From contig JAZNLY010000057.1 in assembly GCA_045579305.1 (NCBI GenBank), positions 1 through 11,705 of the forward strand: 11,705 nucleotides of DNA. The letters run 5' to 3'. This stretch comes from Fimenecus sp045579305. GTDB taxonomy: Bacteria; Bacillota; Clostridia; Oscillospirales; Acutalibacteraceae. Made by a program: the position numbers and the translations under genes. The notes under the pieces are model-generated. The model was not told the origin of the DNA. It saw only the letters and a program-made list of their open reading frames with translations, and made no database searches. How positions within the stretch are numbered: position 1 is the first letter of the stretch; each line of letters starts with the position of its first letter. Positions 6,062-11,705 of the stretch are shown one piece after another.

Positions 6062-8482
6062 TTATTTATATTTCTTCATACAGAGTTTAAGTACAAAACT
6101 TGCATTTCTCTGTAATTCATAAAGTGTAATGCCGTCTTTCTGACCATAAGTCTTTAAAAGTGTGCCGTCAGGTTTTCCGTTTGTAACTCTGTCGCCACCC
6201 GGCATAAGTACATTTACACCTGCTCTTACACGATATGCCTGGTCACACATCTCAGGGAATTCCGGGCTCTTTGACGGACGCATCCACCAGTCAGTCATAA
6301 CAACTCCGTCAAAGCCCCATTCTTCACGAAGGACTCTTTCGCAGAGGTCGTAGTTATAATGTCCCCATACACCATTTATCTTATTATATGATGTCATAAT
6401 TGTGTTTGGTTTTGCAATCTTTACGCAGATTTCAAAGCCTTTAAGATAGATTTCACGAAGAGCTCTTTCAGAAACTCTTGAATCATTCTTTGTACGATTT
6501 ACTTCCTGATTGTTACAAGCAAAATGCTTAGGACAAGCACTACCACCACAAGCCTGAATACCCTTTACTGCAGCAGCACCCATAAGACCTGTTACAACAG
6601 GGTCTTCTGAATAATATTCAAAGTTTCTGCCACAAAGAGGATTACGATGAATATTCATACCGGGAGCCAGAAGAATATCGCTGCCCTTTGCCTTTAATTC
6701 CTCACTGATTTTTGCATAAACCTTTTCCACAAGCTCTGTGTTGAATGTACTTGCAAGAGCTGTGCCATTAGGAATAAGTGAGCAATATGAGAGAAGTCGG
6801 ATACCTGAAGGACCATCAGTTGTAATCATTGGCGGGACACCCTTGTCACGAAGGCTCTGAAGCACACCGCCCATAGCACCTGCATTACCCTTTGCGCCCA
6901 AAGATGAATCCATTTTATAGTCACCACGGGAAATTGCTTCCAACTCCTCAAGGCTTAACTGAGCAACAAAATCCTCCATTGAAACCTTTCCGCTTTCAAC
7001 ATCTGACAATTTGTAGCCCTTGTCGCCTGTCATTTCAACAGGCTCACCAATATTGTCCAATATAATCTGTTTCAAATCATATTTTGGTGGTGTTACAGGC
7101 TCTTTTACAAGGTTGCCTTTACTATTATAGAATCTTTCAAAAAGCACTGCTGGATTTGAAATCTGTTTCAATCTGATTGTAGGTATAGTTTCTTCCTGAT
7201 AATAGCTCCATACCTTTTCTGTATTACGCACATTGTTACCGATACAAAGAGCATATTCACCCTTTTCTAAAACATAGCAGAATGCATATCCTGCACCGGT
7301 GCAATCGTCATAGGAATAGAATCTTTCAATAGGAACAACTATCTTCAATTTCTGGCTCTTGCCGGGTTCGAGTACTTTTGTCTTTGCAAATGCTGCGAGC
7401 TCTTTTTCAGGATTACCAAGAATTCCGCAAGGCTTTGCAACATAAACCTGAACAACCTCTTTACCGGCAAGCTTACCTGTATTCTTTACAGTGCATTTTA
7501 CTGTGACATTTTCGTCATCCATCTCTGCACTGTCAAAGGAAATTTTAAATGTTGTATATGAAAGACCATATCCGAACGGATATGCAACAGCGTCCTTATT
7601 GAATGTTTCAAAATAACGATAACCTACATAAACATCTTCAACATAGTTGTTATATTCTAATTTTCCGAAGTTTTCTGATGTCGGGTAGTCCTCGTACTTC
7701 TTTGCAATAGTGTCAGTAAGACGACCACAAGGATTCACCTTACCACAGAGAAGGTCAGCAACAGCATTACCGCTTTCCATACCACCCTGCCACACTATCA
7801 TAATTGCGCCGATTTTACTGCCGAATTCACGAAGCCAGCTCATATCCATAATTGAGCCGATATTCAAAATCAAAGTTACATTATCAAACTGCTCACAAAC
7901 TCTGTGAAGTGCTGTTCTTTCTTCATCAGTTACATAGTAGCTACCCTTTTCAAGAGTATTTTCTCTGTCCTCGCCTGATGAACGACCAATGACGAAAACT
8001 GCATTGTCACTGTTTGCCTTTGCTTTTTTAGCAATTTCGGTTGTCAAAGGCATTTCAGGATAACATTTTGGCCAATGTCCCCAGACTCCGTGGTCAACAG
8101 GATTTTCCTTACACCATTTTTCGTACAAATCAGAAAGCTCTGTATTAAGAACTAAATCTTCACAGTTTTTAAGACCTTCAATAAGATTTACACCATAAGG
8201 CTTTTTAACGTCACCGCCTGAACCATATCCCGTAAAGAACCAATCATTCTGTACTCTGCCGAAAACAGAAACACGACTGCCCTTTTCAAATGGTAAAACA
8301 CCATTATTTTCAAGCAAAACAGCTGTTTCCGCAGCAGCCTCACGAAGGATTTCAGGCATACCGTCAGTAATAGTAACATCACCTAAAGCCTGTACTGCTT
8401 CTTCCTGAGAAACATCTGCACCGATAATCTTCATTCCTAATTTCATTGCGCCAACAACAATTTTTTCTTTAAAATCAGACAT
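6062..8482 (-). CDS. Glycoside hydrolase family 3 beta-glycosidase with permuted domain order
   Basis: An 806-aa cytosolic retaining glycosidase (no signal peptide). The usual GH3 order is reversed. The alpha/beta sandwich domain comes first (about 45-310; LLENNGVLPF, VIGRSSGEDRE, GNAVADLLCGKVNPCGRL, YPFGYGLSYT), then a fibronectin III-like domain (about 312-420), then the TIM-barrel domain (about 500-806; TTDGPSGIR, GMNIHRNPLCGRNFEYYSEDP, CPKHFACNNQE). Asp731 in VVMTDWW is the expected nucleophile; Lys652-His653 and Arg618 are expected substrate-binding residues; Glu171 is a candidate acid/base. This layout is known from ruminal beta-glucosidases such as those of Ruminococcus albus and Butyrivibrio fibrisolvens, so the gene is intact, not rearranged. 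Exact sugar specificity is undetermined. The ATG at 8482 follows AAGGGG by seven bases. It is a single-gene unit with its own promoter, probably acting on imported oligosaccharides. Confidence 0.93.
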   Translation of the reverse strand: MSDFKEKIVVGAMKLGMKIIGADVSQEEAVQALGDVTITDGMPEILREAAAETAVLLENNGVLPFEKGSRVSVFGRVQNDWFFTGYGSGGDVKKPYGVNLIEGLKNCEDLVLNTELSDLYEKWCKENPVDHGVWGHWPKCYPEMPLTTEIAKKAKANSDNAVFVIGRSSGEDRENTLEKGSYYVTDEERTALHRVCEQFDNVTLILNIGSIMDMSWLREFGSKIGAIMIVWQGGMESGNAVADLLCGKVNPCGRLTDTIAKKYEDYPTSENFGKLEYNNYVEDVYVGYRYFETFNKDAVAYPFGYGLSYTTFKISFDSAEMDDENVTVKCTVKNTGKLAGKEVVQVYVAKPCGILGNPEKELAAFAKTKVLEPGKSQKLKIVVPIERFYSYDDCTGAGYAFCYVLEKGEYALCIGNNVRNTEKVWSYYQEETIPTIRLKQISNPAVLFERFYNSKGNLVKEPVTPPKYDLKQIILDNIGEPVEMTGDKGYKLSDVESGKVSMEDFVAQLSLEELEAISRGDYKMDSSLGAKGNAGAMGGVLQSLRDKGVPPMITTDGPSGIRLLSYCSLIPNGTALASTFNTELVEKVYAKISEELKAKGSDILLAPGMNIHRNPLCGRNFEYYSEDPVVTGLMGAAAVKGIQACGGSACPKHFACNNQEVNRTKNDSRVSERALREIYLKGFEICVKIAKPNTIMTSYNKINGVWGHYNYDLCERVLREEWGFDGVVMTDWWMRPSKSPEFPEMCDQAYRVRAGVNVLMPGGDRVTNGKPDGTLLKTYGQKDGITLYELQRNASFVLKLCMKKYK

Positions 8483-8511
8483 AATTAATCCCCTTATTGT
8501 TTAATATTACA

Positions 8512-8540
8512 ATTCTATCACATACAAAGATTGATTTCAA
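8512..8540 (-). promoter_or_regulatory. Sigma-A promoter of the GH3 gene
   Basis: On the minus strand TTGAAA (8535-8540), a 17-bp spacer and TAGAAT (8512-8517), with TGA before the -10. It lies about 30 bp before the start codon. No operator palindrome is evident. Confidence 0.8.
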
Positions 8541-8549
8541 TAAGAAACA

Positions 8550-8589
8550 CAAAGAAAAAGCAGACGAGAAAGTTTTACTCCTCGTCTGC
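8550..8589 (-). terminator. Rho-independent terminator after the Gly-rich surface-protein gene
   Basis: On the minus strand a perfect 9-bp stem (GCAGACGAG/CTCGTCTGC) with a 12-nt loop is followed by TTTTTCTTTG. It starts about 8 bases after the stop codon at 8598. Confidence 0.92.
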
Positions 8590-8597
8590 CTGATTAT

Positions 8598-9584
8598 TTA
8601 TTTCTTGATTTCTTCGGTTTCCGGCTCAACCTTTGGTTCTTTTTTTCTTCTGGTCAGAAGAATGATATATGCAACAAGTGCAATCACAATCACGATTGTC
8701 AGAATGACAATTACAATAACTGCCACGTCACTGCCCTTGATATTAAGTCTTGTCAACAAGCCTTCTGTAGGCTCAGTTGTCTCAGTTTCAAAATCAAGGA
8801 AATCTTCCATATATGTTTCTGCCTCTTCAGATGCGGGAACATCTGTTGAAGGCTCCACAGGATTGAGTTCGGCATTTGCATCAAATTCTTCAGTTTCCTT
8901 AGTACCACAATCCACGCAGCGTCTTTCCTTTACGCCTTTTGCAGTAGCTGTTGGTTCTTTTACAACGTACCAGTCTGCAAACTGATGACCAAGCGCCGGA
9001 AGTACCTGCTTGTCAAATGTTTTATTACACAACTTACATGTACCTGACTCTTCACCATCTTTAGTACAGGTTGGCTTTATACTTGTACCCTTTATATCAT
9101 GACCATTAACTGTATCCACAGGTATTTCTACTTCCACAATATCGCCACATTGGGTACATACACCTTGTTTTTCACCTTTTTTTGAACAAGTTGCATTAGC
9201 TATAACTTTCCATGTTCTTTTATCATGAGTACAAACCGCCGGTTTCGTGGTAGAGGTGGTCGTTGTTGTTCCGCCATTACCGGGTCTGTCTCCGGAACCT
9301 GCTCCACCGCCTGCTCCGCCACCGGAGCCGCCACTTGGGCTGGTTGGTTCCTCAGTATCGTCAGAACCGCCGGGATTTGCTCCACCACCTGCTCCACCAC
9401 CTGCTCCGCCACCGGAACCGGACCCTGCTCCGCCGCCGGGTGCTCTGACTTCTTTGGAAATTGTTTCAGAATCTTCTGTTTGTATAAACTCTGCATCATC
9501 AAATATAAAAGCTGATGCAGGGAATGTGAAAATACTACAAGAAAGAACTGCAATAATCAAAAGAAATGAAAAAAACTTTTTCAC
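8598..9584 (-). CDS. Membrane-tethered surface protein with Gly-rich stalk and three paired-Cys repeats
   Basis: A 328-aa protein I do not recognise by name. Residues 1-25 form a signal peptide (KKFF, hydrophobic core, ASA before FIFDD). Residues about 49-105 are a low-complexity GGGAGGGAG-type tract, then a Thr-rich linker (106-113). Three modules with Cys pairs follow: about 118-158 (PAVCTH, ATCSKKGEKQGVCTQCG), 162-199 (PTCTKDGEESGTCKLC, LPALGH) and 200-235 (WYVVKEPTATAKGVKERRCVDCG). After an acidic Glu/Thr-rich spacer (about 236-278) comes one membrane span (about 286-310) and a TRRKK stop-transfer tail, so the bulk is extracellular. The cysteines could bind zinc or form disulfides. I choose the GTG at 9584, preceded by GAGG at eight bases; an upstream ATG (9644) lies inside the promoter. 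It is 56 bp after the 79-aa gene but has its own promoter. Confidence 0.8.
   Translation of the reverse strand: MKKFFSFLLIIAVLSCSIFTFPASAFIFDDAEFIQTEDSETISKEVRAPGGGAGSGSGGGAGGGAGGGANPGGSDDTEEPTSPSGGSGGGAGGGAGSGDRPGNGGTTTTTSTTKPAVCTHDKRTWKVIANATCSKKGEKQGVCTQCGDIVEVEIPVDTVNGHDIKGTSIKPTCTKDGEESGTCKLCNKTFDKQVLPALGHQFADWYVVKEPTATAKGVKERRCVDCGTKETEEFDANAELNPVEPSTDVPASEEAETYMEDFLDFETETTEPTEGLLTRLNIKGSDVAVIVIVILTIVIVIALVAYIILLTRRKKEPKVEPETEEIKK
9290..9442. repeat. GC-rich low-complexity tract encoding Gly/Ala-rich stalk
   Basis: Degenerate tandem units such as CCTGCTCCACCAC and CCTGCTCCGCCACCGG (plus strand) recur around 9298-9330 and 9378-9440. They encode GGGAGGGAG on the minus strand. The tract is far richer in G+C than its surroundings and is the likely site of slippage-driven length change. 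Confidence 0.8.
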
Positions 9585-9615
9585 ACTCTTCACCTCGACT
9601 AATTTTATAAATATA

Positions 9616-9644
9616 ATTATACTTAATAAAAAATCTTTTGTCAA
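9616..9644 (-). promoter_or_regulatory. Consensus sigma-A promoter of the Gly-rich surface-protein gene
   Basis: On the minus strand TTGACA (9639-9644), a 17-bp spacer and TATAAT (9616-9621): a perfect consensus. The TGA stop codon of the upstream 79-aa gene lies within the -35 hexamer. The promoter also shows that the start codon at 9584, not the ATG at 9644, is used. Confidence 0.9.
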
Positions 9645-9880
9645 TTAATTATATGTGAACGAAACATCTTTTTTGTGGAAATATCGGAATAATATTCCAC
9701 AAGTTGTTTTCCTGTGATTCTCGTGTCTCGCTCCATTTCCCGAAGTATTGTGAGTCGGCTGTTGATTTCATACAATTCTATGCCATATGCTCCTCTTTTC
9801 AGAGCAGAATAGCCTTCAATGATTTTCTTAAGGTCGTCTGCCTGTTTCAGATATTCCTTCCCTAATTGTTCCAAAGTCAT
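9641..9880 (-). CDS. Small hypothetical protein, 79 aa, probably SOS-controlled
   Basis: I do not recognise a named family. The 79 residues are charged and mostly helical by eye (MTLEQLGKEYLKQADDLKK..., EINSRLTILREMERDTRITG, QLVEYY). There are no signal peptide, membrane span or cysteines, so it should be cytosolic. Loosely similar small proteins accompany clostridial phage or stress genes in my memory, but I cannot assign a function. The ATG at 9880 follows a near-perfect AAAGGAGG site by five bases; the frame extends to 9919 upstream but that part crosses the LexA-like palindrome. The gene has its own promoter (9925-9953) overlapping the putative SOS box. Downstream a separate promoter begins at its stop codon; no hairpin terminator of its own is visible, so read-through into the surface-protein gene is possible. 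Confidence 0.78.
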   Translation of the reverse strand: MTLEQLGKEYLKQADDLKKIIEGYSALKRGAYGIELYEINSRLTILREMERDTRITGKQLVEYYSDISTKKMFRSHIIN

Positions 9881-9899
9881 TTCTGCCTCCTTTCTATAC

Positions 9900-9913
9900 C
9901 GAACATTTGTTCT
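9900..9913. promoter_or_regulatory. Putative LexA (SOS) box
   Basis: CGAACATTTGTTCT on the plus strand agrees with the palindromic Gram-positive LexA site CGAACATATGTTCG at 12 of 14 bases and keeps both GAAC/GTTC half-sites with the 4-base centre. It lies about 12 bp downstream of the -10 element of the 79-aa gene, over the expected transcription start, and 19 bp before the start codon, where a repressor would block expression. Confidence 0.65.
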
Positions 9914-9924
9914 GTACAAAAAGT

Positions 9925-9953
9925 ATCATATCACCACGTTCCCGTAAAATCAA
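9925..9953 (-). promoter_or_regulatory. Probable sigma-A promoter of the 79-aa gene
   Basis: On the minus strand TTGATT (9948-9953), a 17-bp spacer and TATGAT (9925-9930), with TGA before the -10. It lies between the transporter's terminator and the LexA-like palindrome. Confidence 0.75.
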
Positions 9954-9961
9954 CACGAAAC

Positions 9962-9992
9962 AGAAAAAACAGTCCGTTTTGTCGGACTGTTT
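9962..9992 (-). terminator. Rho-independent terminator, second hairpin after the transporter gene
   Basis: On the minus strand a perfect 10-bp stem (AAACAGTCCG/CGGACTGTTT) with a 6-nt loop runs into TTTTTTCTG. It is the main terminator of the symporter transcript, about 80 bases after the stop. Confidence 0.93.
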
Positions 9993-10017
9993 AAGAAAAA
10001 TTTTAATTGACATAAAT

Positions 10018-10046
10018 CAACGGCGAAGAATTAACCTTCGCCGTTG
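10018..10046 (-). other. First hairpin after the transporter gene, without a T tract
   Basis: A perfect 11-bp stem (CAACGGCGAAG/CTTCGCCGTTG) with a 7-nt loop starts about 25 bases after the transporter's stop. Neither strand has a T run after it, so it is probably not an intrinsic terminator by itself; it may protect the mRNA 3' end or be a degenerate terminator. Confidence 0.75.
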
Positions 10047-10071
10047 TGTTAATTGTATTTTGCCTGACAAA

Positions 10072-11484
10072 TTATTTTTCACCGTTACCGGATGCCAATT
10101 CTGCTTCTTCTCTCTTGCCGATGTTATAAATAAATGCCATTGCAAGGAATGCAATAAGTGAACCTGCTGCAAGAACGATGAAATAAAGATTTTTTACTTT
10201 GTCACCAAAATCTGCTGACTGAACTGCATTTTCACCTTCAACAAATCCGATAGCAATAAGTCCCCATGAAACTACCGCCTGACCGATACCCTGTGAAAGT
10301 TTGCGGAAGAATGAATAAAGAGCATAAAGTGAACCCTCTTCACTCTTACCTGTTTTTCTGTAACTTACTTCGATACAGTCCGCAACAATAGCCCATACTG
10401 AAATCTGGAATACAGCATTACCGATATTAAGTCCCATAAGACAAACAATGTAAAGGAGCATACCCGTCATATCTGCTGAAATAGGTACAAACACTGAAAT
10501 AAGTCCTGAAATCGCACCGATAAGCATACAAGTTACAACAACGTTTTTCTTACCGAATTTAGAAGTGAGTTTTCCTAAAAGTGCCATAAATACAATCATT
10601 GGTGCATATGAGCCAATCATCGCAATACCAACCTTACCTGTATCCTGGAAGAAATACTGGAAAACCATGTTGTTAAGTGCCATTGTTGAGTTGAAGAGTG
10701 CAACCGAAGCAACTGTGGCAACAGTAGCACCAACCATAGCTCTGTTTGTGAAGAAGGATTTGAATGCTGAAAAGAAAGCCATCATTCCTGTTGTATTCTG
10801 ACCATCATCCTCACGCTGAACTCTTTCTTTAACAAGCTTTGTTGTTCCCCAAAGTGTTGCAAAAGCCACTATTGACAATACAAGTGCAACAGGAAGAAGT
10901 GTTTCACCCTTAAGAATTTCTTCTTCAATACCAGTTACAGGATTTTTAACCTTATTGTAAACAATACCCGGAAGAACAATCATAATAACGATTGCAGGTA
11001 ATGCTGCACCAACACTACGGAATGTTGAAAGAGAAACTCTTTCCTGCGGGTCACTTGTAATAACACTGTGAAGTGAACCATAAGGAACATTTACCATTGT
11101 GTAAGCAATCGACCACAAGCAATAAGCAACAAGACACCAAATATACTTTCCTGCATAAGGCAAGGATGTAATCGGTGCAAATATCATTACATTAAAAACA
11201 ACAAGGATTAAGCCACCTGCAATAATCCAAGGCATATACTTACTCTTTTTGCCGATTCTCTTTGTGTCAACAAGGTTACCGATAACAACGTCATTGATAG
11301 CATCAAAGATTTTTGAAATAAGAATAATTACAGCATAGTCAGCTGCTTTGATACCGATATACTGTAAATAGAAAAGCTGCATAAAGGTTGAAACCAGTTG
11401 GAAAGAAAAACCACAACCCATATCACCCATAGCATAGCCCAGTTTATCACGCCAACCAAAAGGTCTGATACCTGATTTTTCCAT
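10072..11484 (-). CDS. GPH-family sugar:cation symporter (MelB-like, MFS_2)
   Basis: A 470-aa inner-membrane transporter with about twelve spans, a normal length for the glycoside-pentoside-hexuronide:cation symporter family. The N-terminal motif (GWRDKLGYAMGDMGCGFSF) is typical. FDAINDVVIGNLVD corresponds to the MelB segment holding the cation-binding Asp55 and Asp59, here Asp61 and Asp65, both kept, and KSKYMPWI follows in the first cytoplasmic loop. It should import a glycoside, pentoside or uronide with Na+, H+ or Li+; the substrate cannot be read from sequence. I take the ATG at 11484, which has GAG eight bases upstream; an in-frame GTG at 11493 would be too near that site. The gene is a single unit with its own promoter, close to GH3 but separated by two unrelated genes. 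It may supply the GH3 enzyme (inference). Confidence 0.93.
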   Translation of the reverse strand: MEKSGIRPFGWRDKLGYAMGDMGCGFSFQLVSTFMQLFYLQYIGIKAADYAVIILISKIFDAINDVVIGNLVDTKRIGKKSKYMPWIIAGGLILVVFNVMIFAPITSLPYAGKYIWCLVAYCLWSIAYTMVNVPYGSLHSVITSDPQERVSLSTFRSVGAALPAIVIMIVLPGIVYNKVKNPVTGIEEEILKGETLLPVALVLSIVAFATLWGTTKLVKERVQREDDGQNTTGMMAFFSAFKSFFTNRAMVGATVATVASVALFNSTMALNNMVFQYFFQDTGKVGIAMIGSYAPMIVFMALLGKLTSKFGKKNVVVTCMLIGAISGLISVFVPISADMTGMLLYIVCLMGLNIGNAVFQISVWAIVADCIEVSYRKTGKSEEGSLYALYSFFRKLSQGIGQAVVSWGLIAIGFVEGENAVQSADFGDKVKNLYFIVLAAGSLIAFLAMAFIYNIGKREEAELASGNGEK

Positions 11485-11519
11485 TTTTCTCACTCTTTTC
11501 TGAAAAATATTGTAAACTC

Positions 11520-11548
11520 ATTATACTAAACTTACTTTATTTTTTCAA
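11520..11548 (-). promoter_or_regulatory. Sigma-A promoter of the symporter gene
   Basis: On the minus strand TTGAAA (11543-11548), a 17-bp spacer and TATAAT (11520-11525). The -10 lies about 35 bp before the start codon. The 18-bp palindrome at 11562-11579 lies 13 bp upstream of the -35. Confidence 0.87.
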
Positions 11549-11561
11549 CTGTTAAAATATT

Positions 11562-11579
11562 GACAAATTATAATTTGTC
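11562..11579. repeat. Perfect 18-bp palindrome GACAAATTATAATTTGTC
   Basis: The sequence equals its own reverse complement. It lies at the inner boundary of the right-edge repeat and just upstream of the symporter promoter, so it may be an operator or an outer end of the mobile repeat. The left copy keeps the core (AAATTATAATTT, 126-137) but loses symmetry at 138. Confidence 0.7.
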
Positions 11580-11701
11580 GGGGTGATTTAATTATCTTGT
11601 CTCCCCTGAAAGGGGAGATGTCACGAAGTGACAGAGGGGTTATATAATTCAATAACAAACCCCTCAGTCTCGCTAACGCTCGACAGCTCCCCTTTCAGGG
11701 G
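11565..11701. repeat. Structured palindromic repeat, right copy
   Basis: Inverted partner of 1-137, with three mismatches between 11582 and 11591. The whole core is visible here: end palindromes at 11601-11617 and 11687-11703 (CTCCCCTGAAAGGGGAG and its complement), the TGTCAC/GTGACA hairpin at 11619-11633, and the inner GAGGGG/CCCCTC pair around an A+T-rich centre. It encodes nothing. It sits upstream of the symporter promoter; the window ends two bases after it. Confidence 0.85.
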
Positions 11702-11705
11702 AGCC

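Noticed and set aside
8598..9584. Lipoprotein reading of the signal peptide (VLSC)
   Set aside because: The position before Ser-Cys is Leu and the hydrophobic core continues beyond the cysteine to an ASA site, so ordinary signal peptidase I cleavage fits better.
9585..9644. N-terminal extension of the Gly-rich surface protein
   Set aside because: The extension overlaps a perfect TTGACA/TATAAT promoter and would bury the signal peptide; the GTG at 9584 has the ribosome site.
9225..9648. Long plus-strand frames rich in Pro/Ala or Cys/Thr
   Set aside because: They are antisense images of the Gly-rich stalk repeats; they lack a ribosome site and the opposite frame has a signal peptide, promoter and terminator.
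9907..10161. Plus-strand 84-codon frame between the symporter and the 79-aa gene
   Set aside because: It runs through two terminator-type hairpins and into the symporter coding region, with no ribosome site or family resemblance.
1..11705. CRISPR array, defence island, prophage or biosynthetic cluster
   Set aside because: There are no regularly spaced repeats, and no nuclease, integrase, capsid or synthase genes. Every sizable gene except the 79-aa and the two surface-protein genes belongs to a well-known family.

Overview
The window looks like a low-GC, spore-forming (or spore-former-derived) Clostridia genome, most likely an Oscillospirales/Ruminococcus-like gut or rumen bacterium. The evidence is the sporulation genes yabP and yabQ next to divIC and a YabR-type S1 protein, glycan-degrading enzymes (GH30, GH3), a cohesin-like secreted protein, surface proteins with paired-cysteine repeats, A+T-rich intergenic DNA and consensus sigma-A promoters. 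The taxon is inferred; there is no rRNA or other decisive marker. All eleven genes that I call lie on the minus strand, so transcription runs from high to low coordinates.

Layout in order of transcription. The right edge holds a structured palindromic repeat. Next is a GPH-family (MelB-like) sugar symporter with its own promoter, ending in two successive hairpins. Next is a 79-aa protein of unknown function whose promoter carries a LexA/SOS-box-like palindrome. Then comes a secreted, Gly-rich, C-terminally membrane-tethered protein with three paired-Cys repeats. A cytosolic GH3 glycosidase with permuted domain order (C-terminal domain first) follows, and then a secreted cohesin-like protein with two related paired-Cys modules. 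Next is the cluster yabP-yabQ-divIC-yabR, ordered as in Bacillus subtilis and preceded by a plausible sigma-E promoter. After it come a fumarate hydratase class I alpha subunit without its beta partner, long-form ribosome hibernation factor hpf, and a GH30 glycosidase with an N-terminal hydrophobic segment. The left edge holds an inverted copy of the same repeat.

Themes. (1) Glycan use: the exported or membrane-attached GH30 could release glycosides outside, the GPH symporter could import them, and the cytosolic GH3 could finish hydrolysis. The genes are in separate transcription units, so this is inference. (2) Surface: two nearby genes encode exported proteins sharing the same repeat type, one tethered and one apparently free. 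(3) Cell cycle and stress: sporulation/division genes, hibernation factor and a probable SOS-controlled small gene.

Most of the window is ordinary. The strongest leads are the SOS-box small protein, the approximately 137-bp inverted repeats at both edges (probably a high-copy repeat where the assembly ended), the unpaired fumarate hydratase alpha gene, and the pair of related surface proteins. No tRNA, rRNA, CRISPR array, transposase, integrase or phage gene is visible. No stretch over about 300 bases lacks a gene.
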